DNA from: Massilia frigida
GTDB lineage: Bacteria; Pseudomonadota; Gammaproteobacteria; Burkholderiales; Burkholderiaceae_D
Reading direction: 5' to 3'
Assembly (NCBI RefSeq): GCF_011682175.1
Contig: NZ_WHJG01000010.1
Coordinates: 1 to 64,000 of the forward strand
DNA: 64,000 nucleotides
The notes under the pieces are model-generated. The model saw only the letters and a program-made list of their open reading frames with translations, did no database searches and was not told where the DNA came from. How positions within the stretch are numbered: position 1 is the first letter of the stretch; each line of letters starts with the position of its first letter. Positions 54,990 to 63,194 of this stretch are shown in pieces. A program made the position numbers and the translations under genes.

Positions 54990-56360
54990 TTAGCGCATCC
55001 CGCCCGGCATCATGCCCTTCATCGAGCGCATCATTTTCATCATGCCGCCGCCTTTGAATTTCTTCATCATGGCTTGCATCTGGTCGTACTGGGCCAGCAT
55101 GCGGTTCACTTCCTGCACCTGCACGCCGGCGCCGGCGGCGATGCGGCGCTTGCGCGTGGCCTTGATCAGTTCCGGCTTGGCGCGTTCCTGCGGCGTCATC
55201 GAATCGATGATGCCGACCATGCGCCGCACCTGCTTGTCGGCCTGGTCCATGTTGGCACCGCCGGCCGCTTGCTGGAATTGCGCCGGCAGCTTGTCGATCA
55301 GGCTCGACATGCCGCCCATTTTCTTCATCTGCCCCAGCTGCGACTTGAAGTCGTTCATGTCGAAGCGCCCGCCAACCTTGATCTTGTTGGCCAGGTCGGC
55401 CGCGGCCTTGCTGTCGACGCCCTTGCGCGCTTCTTCCACCAGCGCCAGGATGTCGCCCATGCCCAGGATACGGTTGGCCATGCGCTGGGCGTCGAACGCT
55501 TCCAGGCCGTCGAGTTTTTCGGACACGCCGGCAAACTTGATGGGCTTGCCGGTAATGTGACGCACCGACAGCGCCGCGCCACCGCGCGAGTCGCCATCGA
55601 GCTTGGTTAGCACGATACCGGTCAGCGGCAGCGCGTCGTTGAAGGCCTTGGCCGTGTTGATCGCATCCTGGCCCAGCATGGCGTCGACCACGAACAGCGT
55701 TTCGATCGGGTTGACCGCCGCGTGCACGGCGGAGATTTCCTGCATCATCGCTTCGTCAATACCCAGGCGGCCGGCGGTATCGATGATCAAGACGTCGTGG
55801 TAGTGCTTGCGGGCCCAGTCCAGCGCGGCCAGGGCGATGTCGACCGGCTTGTCGGTGGCGGCGGACGGGAAGAAGTCGGCGCCGACCTGCTTGGTCACCG
55901 ATTCGAGCTGGGCGATCGCGGCCGGACGGTAGACGTCGGCCGAGACGGTCAGGACCTTCTTCTTTTTCTCTTCCTTGAGGTACTTGGCCAGCTTGCCGAC
56001 GGTGGTGGTTTTACCCACGCCCTGCAAACCGGCCATCAGGATGATCGCCGGCGGCTGCTGCGCAAAGCTCAGCTGCGACGCTTCCGGACCCAGGTCCGCG
56101 CCCATCAGTGCGCCCAGCTCGCGCTGGACCACGCCGACCAGGGCCTGGCCCGGGCTGAGCGAGGCCATGACTTCTTCGCCGAGGGCTTTTTCCTTGACGC
56201 GGCTGATGAACTCGCGCACGGCGGGCAGGGCCACGTCGGCTTCGAGCAGGGCCAGGCGCACTTCGCGCAGCATCTCGGCGGTATTCGATTCGGTCAGACG
56301 CGCCTCACCGCGCATGGTCTTGACGACCTTGGCAAGGCGTTGGGTTAAGTTATCTAGCAT
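54990..56360 (-). CDS. ffh: Signal recognition particle GTPase
   Basis: A 456-residue protein of normal Ffh size. The N domain (1-85) is followed by the G domain with GLQGVGKTTTVGKLA (P-loop), DTAGRLGIDEAMM and TKLDGDSRGG, then GVSEKLDGLEAFD. The methionine-rich M domain (about 330-456) ends in MMKKFKGGGMMKMMRSMKGMMPGG, which binds signal sequences and 4.5S RNA. With FtsY it targets inner-membrane proteins during translation. It starts at MLDNLTQRLAKVVKTMRG. Confidence 0.97.
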   Translation of the reverse strand: MLDNLTQRLAKVVKTMRGEARLTESNTAEMLREVRLALLEADVALPAVREFISRVKEKALGEEVMASLSPGQALVGVVQRELGALMGADLGPEASQLSFAQQPPAIILMAGLQGVGKTTTVGKLAKYLKEEKKKKVLTVSADVYRPAAIAQLESVTKQVGADFFPSAATDKPVDIALAALDWARKHYHDVLIIDTAGRLGIDEAMMQEISAVHAAVNPIETLFVVDAMLGQDAINTAKAFNDALPLTGIVLTKLDGDSRGGAALSVRHITGKPIKFAGVSEKLDGLEAFDAQRMANRILGMGDILALVEEARKGVDSKAAADLANKIKVGGRFDMNDFKSQLGQMKKMGGMSSLIDKLPAQFQQAAGGANMDQADKQVRRMVGIIDSMTPQERAKPELIKATRKRRIAAGAGVQVQEVNRMLAQYDQMQAMMKKFKGGGMMKMMRSMKGMMPGGMR

Positions 56361-56433
56361 GGCAGACCTGACTAATATATAGGGCGATGCCGGCGAGTGC
56401 CGGTTGTGGCGTCATTTTACCCTAGTCACAACG

Positions 56434-56459
56434 AAAAAAGACCGGCCACCGGGCCGCTC
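56434..56459 (-). terminator. Rho-independent terminator after the first NHL lipoprotein
   Basis: On the minus strand a GC stem (arms 56452-56459 and 56440-56447, one mismatch) with a four-base loop is followed by six T residues (complement of 56434-56439). It lies 23 bases past the stop of the lipoprotein gene and separates it from ffh. Confidence 0.75.
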
Positions 56460-56481
56460 TCCTCACACCGCGCGCGCCCGA

Positions 56482-58386
56482 TTACGGCAGCGCCAGCCTG
56501 ACGATGGCGTTGCCTGAAATAAACGCGTAGCTGTTGATGCCGATCCGCACCAGGCCCTTCGGGTATTCGACGGCGCCGGGCAGGGGGCCGGGCACGGTCG
56601 CCGCGCGGTCCGGCGTGCCGGCCACGATGCTCGATGCGCCGCTTGGGACGATTTTCAGGATCGTGCTGTGCGCCGTGTCTGCGGCGTAGCGGTTGCCTGC
56701 GTCGTCCAGCACCTGGCCCACTTCCGCAGGCGCGCTGGCGACCGTGGTGACCAGCGCGGCGGGCGTGATGCGCCGGATCACCGGGCCGGCATCTTCCACG
56801 TACAGGTCGCCGGCCTTGTCGAAGCCGAGAATGCGCGGCGCGCTGAACCTGGCGGCGGCGCCGGTGCCGTCGGTTTTCTCATCCGGACCGGCATCGAGGC
56901 CGGCAAACACGGTCCACGTGCCATCCGGGCCGAGCTTGTGGATGGCGCGTCCGGCCCGTGCGGCGCCGGGGTTGACCGAGTTGTACCAGTGGGTCGAGAC
57001 ATACACATTGCCGGCCTTGTCGGCCGCGATGCCGCTGGGCAGGCCGGCGGCGAGGAAGCGGCTGGTGACGCTGCCGTCCGGCGCGATCTTGCGCAAGTTG
57101 ACGCCGCTGTTGATATAGGGGCCGGTACTGCGGTAGCCGAGCGTTTGCCGTTCGATGGCGTACAGGTTGCCGGACGGATCGGCCGTCAGCCATTGCGGGC
57201 CGCGCAGGCGGGCGGCCGCGCCGATGCCGTCCACGGAGGTTTCCGACAGGTTGGGTTTGCCGGCAAACAAGGTCACCTGGCCATCGTCGCCCAGGGTCGC
57301 AATGTGGTCGGGGAAGACCACATACACGGTGCCGTCGCGGTCCGCCCGCAGCACGCGTGCGTTCGGCAGCGTGGTCGTGCTGGTGGTGACCACGCCGGCC
57401 AGGCTCACGCGGCGCAGCACGCCGTTGTCGATCACCAGCAGCAGGCCGCCCTTGTACGCCATGCCGGCCGGCTCGGTGAAGCGGGCGGCACTGCCCGTGC
57501 CGTCGCGCGCGGCTGCGGTATCGTCGGCACCGGCCAGGGTGCTGACCACGCCTTGCGGCGTGACCTTGCGCAGCATCGACGCGTCGGCCAGGTACAGGTT
57601 GCCGGCCGGGTCGAGCACGACGGTCTCGGGGCGGATGAACTTGAAGCGGGCAGTGCGGCCCGGGCCGTCCACCGGACCGGGGAAGGCGGGATCGCCGCTG
57701 GCCAGGGGTATCGCGCCGCTGGCCAGGGGTATCGTGATGTCGGCGCCGGCCAGCAAGGTGACGCTGCCGTCGGCCTCGATGCGCGAGATGGTACTGTAGG
57801 TGATGCGGTAACTGATGCCGGCGGCGCTGGTGACCACGCGCTCGCCCCCCTGGCCGAAGGGCAGCGGCGTCGCCATGCCATCCTGGCCCAGCAAATAGGT
57901 CTGGCTCAGGTTGGTGAAAAACACCTGGTCGCGGGCGTCGATCGACACCCTGGGGTCGCCAGGGATGAGCGTGGCGCCGGGATTGTTGTCGAACGAGTGG
58001 GTGTACACGGTGCGCACCGTGCCATCGCGTCCCACGCTGCGGATCGCATAGCCGAAAAAATAGTAGCCACCGGTGTTGTCGCGCTTTTGATCGCTGATGT
58101 ACAGGGTGCCCTTGCTGTCGATCTCGGCGTCGGCGATGGCCTCGAAGCGGGCGTCTTGCCTGATCCCGTCGGCGCGCACCATGCTGCCGGTGTCGCCGGC
58201 GATCAGGGTCAGGCCTGCCGGCAGTGCCGGGCCGGGGTAGGTTGGCGTGGGCGTTGGCGTCGGTGTCGGCGTCGGTGTCGGCGTCGGTGTTGGCGTCGGT
58301 CCATCGCCGCCGCCGCAGGCGCTCAGGAACGCCGCGGCGCCCATCTGGAGGGTCATGCGGCGCAGCTGAAACGAGCGTGAATTCAT
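56482..58386 (-). CDS. NHL/beta-propeller lipoprotein, copy A
   Basis: About 634 residues from the ATG at 58384-58386, with GGAG six bases upstream. The signal has twin arginines (LRRMTLQMGAAAFLSAC) and a lipobox cysteine C24, which suggests Tat-dependent lipoprotein export. A linker of about ten Pro-Thr pairs follows. The rest consists of repeated blades of the type GIAADKAGNVYVSTHW, TVVLDPAGNLYLADASML and GLLLVIDNGVLRRVS, as in NHL propellers. Such domains are binding platforms rather than enzymes. The partner is unknown. It is a full-length paralog of the gene at 58596-60593. Confidence 0.8.
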   Translation of the reverse strand: MNSRSFQLRRMTLQMGAAAFLSACGGGDGPTPTPTPTPTPTPTPTPTPTYPGPALPAGLTLIAGDTGSMVRADGIRQDARFEAIADAEIDSKGTLYISDQKRDNTGGYYFFGYAIRSVGRDGTVRTVYTHSFDNNPGATLIPGDPRVSIDARDQVFFTNLSQTYLLGQDGMATPLPFGQGGERVVTSAAGISYRITYSTISRIEADGSVTLLAGADITIPLASGAIPLASGDPAFPGPVDGPGRTARFKFIRPETVVLDPAGNLYLADASMLRKVTPQGVVSTLAGADDTAAARDGTGSAARFTEPAGMAYKGGLLLVIDNGVLRRVSLAGVVTTSTTTLPNARVLRADRDGTVYVVFPDHIATLGDDGQVTLFAGKPNLSETSVDGIGAAARLRGPQWLTADPSGNLYAIERQTLGYRSTGPYINSGVNLRKIAPDGSVTSRFLAAGLPSGIAADKAGNVYVSTHWYNSVNPGAARAGRAIHKLGPDGTWTVFAGLDAGPDEKTDGTGAAARFSAPRILGFDKAGDLYVEDAGPVIRRITPAALVTTVASAPAEVGQVLDDAGNRYAADTAHSTILKIVPSGASSIVAGTPDRAATVPGPLPGAVEYPKGLVRIGINSYAFISGNAIVRLALP

Positions 58387-58512
58387 TGTTAACTCCTGGT
58401 TGGTTTTAACAAGTGTATTCTGAAAATGTTTATTAATATGTAATGTTGTGTATCGGGAATGCATCGTGGGCGCTTGCCGCGGCCACGATGCCTCGTTCGT
58501 TCATCAGGATGG
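58387..58512 (-). promoter_or_regulatory. Duplicated 5' region of the NHL lipoprotein, copy A
   Basis: This A/T-rich stretch matches the region upstream of copy B (60594-60719) almost base for base, including GAGTGTATTCTGAAAA-like sequence and a shared ribosome-binding site. The copy thus carried its own promoter region. Confidence 0.55.
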
Positions 58513-58590
58513 CAGCGCAGGCGCGCACCGCGCGGCGCGCGCGCGGTATTGTTCCATGACCAGGCCGGCCAGGTAAACGGGTGCCGGTAC
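58513..58590 (-). pseudogene. Fossil 3' fragment of the solenoid-protein gene
   Basis: This stretch matches the 3' part of the 732-codon gene at about 60851-60932 (shared GGTGCCG, CCATGACCAG and GGCCAGGTA segments), with about 135 bases deleted relative to the intact gene. It is out of frame and has no start. It shows that the duplicated unit reached into the neighbouring gene. Confidence 0.6.
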
Positions 58591-58595
58591 GCCGT

Positions 58596-60593
58596 TTACG
58601 GCAGCGCCAGCCTGACGATGGCGCTGCCAGAGATGAAGGCGTAGCTGTTGATGCCGATCCGCACCAGTCCGCGCGGATGTTCGACGCTGCCGGGCAGGGG
58701 GCCGAGCACCGTGGCGGCGCGGCCGGGGATGCCCGCTACGATGCTGGAGACGCCGGCCGCGCTGATCCGCGATATCGTGCTCTGCTCGCTGTCGGCGACG
58801 TAGCGGTTGCCGGCGTCGTCAGTGATGTGGCCCACTTCCGGCGGCACGGCGGCAACCGTGGTCACGGCGCCGGCCGGGCTGATGCGGCGGTAGCCATTGC
58901 CCTCGTCCTGTACATACAGATCGCCCGCATGGTCGAAGCCCAGAATCGACGGCGCGTTGAAGCGGGCGGCGGCGCCGAAGCCATCCTGCCCGCCTTTTTC
59001 GGTATCGACGCCGGCGAACACGCTCCAGACGCCGTCGCTGCCCACCTTGTGAATGACGGCGCCACGCTCCGGGCCCGCTGCATGGGTTGGTGGAAGGTAA
59101 CGCAAGGTCGAGACATACACATTCCCCGCCCTGTCCGCCGCGATGCCGCTCGGATAACCTCCGTACGTCACGGTGCTGGTCGTGGTGCCGTCCGGCGCCA
59201 CCTTGCGCAGGTACACCCCGGCCTCCTCATAGCCGGCGTAGCGGTAGCCGATGTGTTGCTGTTCGACGAAGAACAGGTTGCCCGCGCTGTCGGCCGTCAT
59301 GAACTTCGGGCGCACCAGGCGGGCGGCGGCGCCGATGCCGTCCACAGGCAACCTGGACAGGTCGGGCTTGCCGGCAAACAGCGACGCGCCGCCATCGGGC
59401 ACAATCAGGGAAACATGACTTCGGTGGATGGCGTACACGTTTCCCTGGCCGTCGGAGAGCAGGCGCTGCGTGTCCGTCGCGAAGAGCATGCGCGGCGTGT
59501 CCGTCAGCTTGGGGCCGACGCTTGTGACCACGCCGCCGGTGGTGACGTGGCGCAGCCCTGTCTTGTCGAGCACCAGCAGCTGGCCGTCATGCATGACGAT
59601 CGATCGCGGTTCGTTGAAGTACGCGCCACTGCCGCTGCCATCCTGGGCCGGCACCGTGGAATTGGCGACGCCGGCCAAAGTGGTCACCAGGCCGCCCGGC
59701 GTGACCCGGCGTATCGTCCCCGCGTCGATCAGATACAGATTGCCGGCCGGGTCGACCACCACGCCATCGTCGCGGAGGGCGGCGAAGCGGGCCGCGGCGC
59801 CCTGGCCGTCGCGCGGCTCCGAAGAGCGCACGGTGCTCCCCGCCAACGCAGTCAGGCTGCCGTCGGCGCCGATGCGCGCGATCGAGGTACCCCCTCCCTC
59901 GCGGCTATAGTTGATGCTGTAACGCACGCCGGCCGCGTTGCCGACGATGAAGGACTGGTCGGGATAGGTAGGGTTGAGCTCGGTCGGCACCTGGGTCGTG
60001 CTGCCGTCTTTCCGGATCAGGTAAGTCGTGCGCCCGACTCTTGCCCGTATCTGCTCGTCGCGGTCAAAGGACAGGTCGGCGCCCGTGGGATCGAGGGACG
60101 CGTGATTTTCATCGGCGGGTACCGGGGCGGACAATACGGTACGAACCACGCCGTCCCGTCCGAACGCACGGATCGTCGGGCCGGTCCCCACGAAGATGCC
60201 ACGGTTGTCCATCCTGGTCTCGCTGATGTACACCGTGCCCTTGCTGTCGATCAGCGCGTCGCGGATGTAGCCGAAGCGGGCGTCGACGCCGGTGCCGTCC
60301 GCCGTGACCATGCTGCCGGTGTCGCCAGCGATCAGGGTCAGTCCTGCCGGCAGCACTGGGCCGGGGTAGGTCTGGGGTGGTGTCGGGGTTGGTGTCGGGG
60401 TTGGTGTCGGGGTTGGCGTGGGCGTCGGCGTTGGTGTTGGCGTCGGCGTTGGTGTTGGCGTCGGCGTTGGTGTTGGTGTTGGCGTCGGCGTCGGGGTTGG
60501 CGTCGGTCCATCGCCGCCGCCGCAGGCGGTCAGGAACGCCGCGGCGCCCATCTGGAGGGTCATGCGGCGCAGCTGAAACGAGCGTGAATTCAT
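58596..60593 (-). CDS. NHL/beta-propeller lipoprotein, copy B
   Basis: A 665-residue paralog of the preceding protein. The N-terminus is nearly identical (MNSRSFQLRRMTLQMGAAAFLTAC, lipobox cysteine C24). The Pro-Thr linker is about twice as long (about 21 pairs). NHL-type blades follow, such as GVVVDPAGNLYLIDAGTI, GIAADRAGNVYVSTLRY and PSILGFDHAGDLYVQDEG, and the C-terminal RIGINSYAFISGSAIVRLALP is nearly the same as in copy A. The linker difference and the scattered substitutions fit an old tandem duplication. It lies downstream of the solenoid gene on the same strand. Confidence 0.8.
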   Translation of the reverse strand: MNSRSFQLRRMTLQMGAAAFLTACGGGDGPTPTPTPTPTPTPTPTPTPTPTPTPTPTPTPTPTPTPTPTPTPPQTYPGPVLPAGLTLIAGDTGSMVTADGTGVDARFGYIRDALIDSKGTVYISETRMDNRGIFVGTGPTIRAFGRDGVVRTVLSAPVPADENHASLDPTGADLSFDRDEQIRARVGRTTYLIRKDGSTTQVPTELNPTYPDQSFIVGNAAGVRYSINYSREGGGTSIARIGADGSLTALAGSTVRSSEPRDGQGAAARFAALRDDGVVVDPAGNLYLIDAGTIRRVTPGGLVTTLAGVANSTVPAQDGSGSGAYFNEPRSIVMHDGQLLVLDKTGLRHVTTGGVVTSVGPKLTDTPRMLFATDTQRLLSDGQGNVYAIHRSHVSLIVPDGGASLFAGKPDLSRLPVDGIGAAARLVRPKFMTADSAGNLFFVEQQHIGYRYAGYEEAGVYLRKVAPDGTTTSTVTYGGYPSGIAADRAGNVYVSTLRYLPPTHAAGPERGAVIHKVGSDGVWSVFAGVDTEKGGQDGFGAAARFNAPSILGFDHAGDLYVQDEGNGYRRISPAGAVTTVAAVPPEVGHITDDAGNRYVADSEQSTISRISAAGVSSIVAGIPGRAATVLGPLPGSVEHPRGLVRIGINSYAFISGSAIVRLALP

Positions 60594-60725
60594 TGTTGAC
60601 TCCTGGTTAGTTTTTATTGAGTGTATTCTGAAAATATTTATTAAGATGTAACGTTGTGTATCAGCAAGGCATGGTGGCGCTGGCTGCGGCCAGCACGCCT
60701 CGCCGGTTCATCAGGATGGGAGACT

Positions 60726-62924
60726 TCAGCGGTGGGTCGGCGTGCGTTTGGCCCATTCGTTGCGCGTGAAGTATTTGTGCAAGTGCTTGAACATGGGAGC
60801 CGTGTATTGGCCCCTGGCGTCGCCCCCGTGGGCGCGGATCAGCATCGACAGAGCCTGCGGCAGGCGCGCGTCGCGCGGCTCGCGCGTGGCGTGCTCCATG
60901 ACCAGCCCGGCCAGGTAGTCGGTGCCGCTCGGCAAGGCCGCCAGGGTGGCGCGTTCGGCGCGCAGGGTGGCCGCCGCGTCGGCCGCCAGGAAGGTCGGCA
61001 CGGCGGGCGCCGGCACGCTCTTGCCGTAAGTCGGCTTGCCGCCGGCGAAGACCTGCCACCAGTTCTCGCGCGATCGTTCGAGGTTGTTGCTGGCACGCAT
61101 GATCGGATGGGCGAATTTGGTGGGGTCGGCCTCGTAGCCGATGAACGGGCTGACGTTGGCAACCATGCCCGGATAACGCGCCAGCAGCATGGCGCTGATG
61201 CCGCGCCGCAGCGCCGGATTGGGTTCGGCCAGCATCTGGTCGACCAGCGGGGCCGAACCGGCAAAGCGCGCCTTGATGGCGGGCGCCAGGCGGGTGGCCA
61301 CATCGGGCCGGGCGAGCGGCAGGGCGCGCGTCCAGGCCACCGTTTCCAGTTCGGCGCGCAGCTTGGGCGGCAGGTTTTTTTGCTGCGCCAGGGTGGCCAG
61401 CATGTCCAGCGGCAGGCCGGTGTTGAGGAAGGCGGCCACGTCCATGGCGGCGGCCGGCGCTTCGCCGCGCACCGGCAGCACGCCGCTGCGCACGATGAAG
61501 CGGCCGACGTCGTCCAGGTTGCGCGCGCGCGCCAGGCCGATGCGCTTGAAGGCGTTGGCGTCATCCGCGCCAAGCGCCGGCCGCAGGGCCAGCGCCGCGT
61601 CGACGATGGCGACCGCCTCGGCGTCGCTGGCGGCCAGGCGCGCCAGGTGGTAGCGCGCCGTCAGGTAGGCCGGCGAGGCGGGCGCCAGCGCTTGCGCGGC
61701 CGTCAGCAGCGCTTCGGGCGGCGGCGCTTGCGGCGTGGCGCGCGTGAGCGCCGCCACCAGCCACGGCAATTGCTGGGTCGCTTCCCACTGGCGCAGCGCC
61801 TCGGCCGGCGAGGCGTTGGCGGCGCGCGCGCTGCGCATGACCGCCAGCCAGGCGCCATAGCCCAGTTGGCCGCGTTCGGCGGGCGCCGTGGCGCGCCAGG
61901 CATAGCTGTAATCGCGTACATCCTGTCCGATATTGGCGGATGGGGCGGCGCTGCCCAGTTCGGTGTCGAGCCGGGCCAGTACCTGCGCCGGCGCGGTGCG
62001 CAGCAAGATCAATTGGCGCAGGCGGCGCGCATCGGTGCGCAGCGGCGTGTCGGTGCTGGCGTCGGCCAGCGGCTCCAGGCGCTTCAAGGCGCTTGCCATC
62101 AGCGCCGCATCGGCCTTGCCGTCGTCGGCGGCGCTGGCGGCGCGCACGTCGGCGCGCGCGGCCAGGTAGGGCGCGATGGCGCGCCAGGGCGATGCCGCGT
62201 CCTGGGCGATGGCGTCGAAGCGCGCGGCCGCCTCGGGGTAGGCGCCGCGGTAAAAGTGGGCGGCCGCCTGCTGGTAGGCGCGGTCCATGCGCAGCCAGTC
62301 GGGCGCGCCGGCCGGGGCATCGGCCGGCATCGCGCCGGGCGCGGCGCAGTTGGCGAACACGGCGTCCTGGCCCACGACCCAGTCGCGCAGCGTGGCGTCG
62401 GCGCCGTAGTTGGTGAGGCGAATGCCGAGGGTGCGGGTGGCGTTGCGAAATGCGTCCGCCGGGCAGTTCAGCACCGAACTGTCCTTGCCGGCGATGGCGA
62501 GCGCGGCCTGCTTGGGGCCGCCGCCGCGCAAGCGTTCCGTTTGCCACCCTTCCAGCGCGTGCTTGAGGGCGGCGTCGTTGTGCGGATTGTGGCCGTGGTG
62601 CTCGCTCGTTTCGGTCAGCCAGCACGGGTCGAAGGGGCGCAGGCGCTCCTGGGCGGCGGCGTCGAGCGGCATGCCGGCCAGCGCGCGCCAGGCGATGAAC
62701 TGGTAAAAATCGTCGCGCCCGGCGCGCACGATGCCGGGCTGGGCATACATGCCCGGCGTCAGGCTGCCCGGCCAGCGCGGCGGCTCGAACACGTTGCCGT
62801 CGGCCGACGGGTCTTCGTAAAACGTGCAGCGGCGCTCGCCGGCTTGCGCCGTGCTCATGGCAGCCAGGCCGAACATCATGAAAAACAACGGTGCGCCTAT
62901 GCGCTTATGCAAAATGGGTTTCAT
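60726..62924 (-). CDS. Large secreted protein with TPR/solenoid-like helices, function unknown
   Basis: A 732-residue protein with a signal peptide (about 1-28, ending STAQA). The mature part is alanine- and leucine-rich helical sequence with repeats of the type AAAHFYRGAYPEAAARFDAIAQDA and ARYHLARLAASDAEAVAIVDAAL, suggesting a tetratricopeptide-like superhelix. Cysteines occur only in the first 190 residues. I recognise no enzymatic motif. It lies upstream of the two NHL lipoproteins on the same strand, so it may act with them at the cell surface. A scar of its 3' end lies between them. Confidence 0.7.
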   Translation of the reverse strand: MKPILHKRIGAPLFFMMFGLAAMSTAQAGERRCTFYEDPSADGNVFEPPRWPGSLTPGMYAQPGIVRAGRDDFYQFIAWRALAGMPLDAAAQERLRPFDPCWLTETSEHHGHNPHNDAALKHALEGWQTERLRGGGPKQAALAIAGKDSSVLNCPADAFRNATRTLGIRLTNYGADATLRDWVVGQDAVFANCAAPGAMPADAPAGAPDWLRMDRAYQQAAAHFYRGAYPEAAARFDAIAQDAASPWRAIAPYLAARADVRAASAADDGKADAALMASALKRLEPLADASTDTPLRTDARRLRQLILLRTAPAQVLARLDTELGSAAPSANIGQDVRDYSYAWRATAPAERGQLGYGAWLAVMRSARAANASPAEALRQWEATQQLPWLVAALTRATPQAPPPEALLTAAQALAPASPAYLTARYHLARLAASDAEAVAIVDAALALRPALGADDANAFKRIGLARARNLDDVGRFIVRSGVLPVRGEAPAAAMDVAAFLNTGLPLDMLATLAQQKNLPPKLRAELETVAWTRALPLARPDVATRLAPAIKARFAGSAPLVDQMLAEPNPALRRGISAMLLARYPGMVANVSPFIGYEADPTKFAHPIMRASNNLERSRENWWQVFAGGKPTYGKSVPAPAVPTFLAADAAATLRAERATLAALPSGTDYLAGLVMEHATREPRDARLPQALSMLIRAHGGDARGQYTAPMFKHLHKYFTRNEWAKRTPTHR

Positions 62925-63194
62925 TGATTTCTTTCACGGAGGGAGCGCCATCTTATCAGCGCAAAGCTTGCGCCAGTCGTTGGACATTGCTTTCTCTCCG
63001 GGCTATCTTTCTCTGAGGTAAGCATGAAAGCGTGCGCCAACGGCCTCGGATACCGCGCCGGATACCGCGTCGGATACCGCGTCGGATACCGCGCCGGGTA
63101 CCGCGTCGGGTACCGAGGCCGGTGGCGGCTCGTTGGCATGCATGACGACACGCGCGCTACTTTATCGACTCTGCACCATTCAACGGAGACAGGC
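62925..63194. other. Divergent intergenic region with 12-base tandem repeat
   Basis: The 270-base spacer between two divergent genes must hold both promoters. The right half carries six 12-base tandem units (63047-63118, CGGATACCGCGT and variants). An ATG at 63024 with GAGG five bases upstream opens a frame that runs in phase into the binding-protein gene. Confidence 0.6.
63047..63118 (+). repeat. Six-unit 12-base tandem repeat
   Basis: Units at 63047, 63059, 63071, 63083, 63095 and 63107 differ from one another at one to three positions (last two have GGGTACC in place of GGATACC). The unit is a multiple of three, so it stays in frame: read on the plus strand it codes for GYR(A/V) repeats. 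It may also be a variable-length spacer upstream of the next gene. Confidence 0.85.

Noticed and set aside
63047-63118. CRISPR-like array
   Set aside because: The 12-base units are contiguous with no spacers, so it is a plain tandem repeat. No array with spacers or cas genes was seen anywhere in the window.
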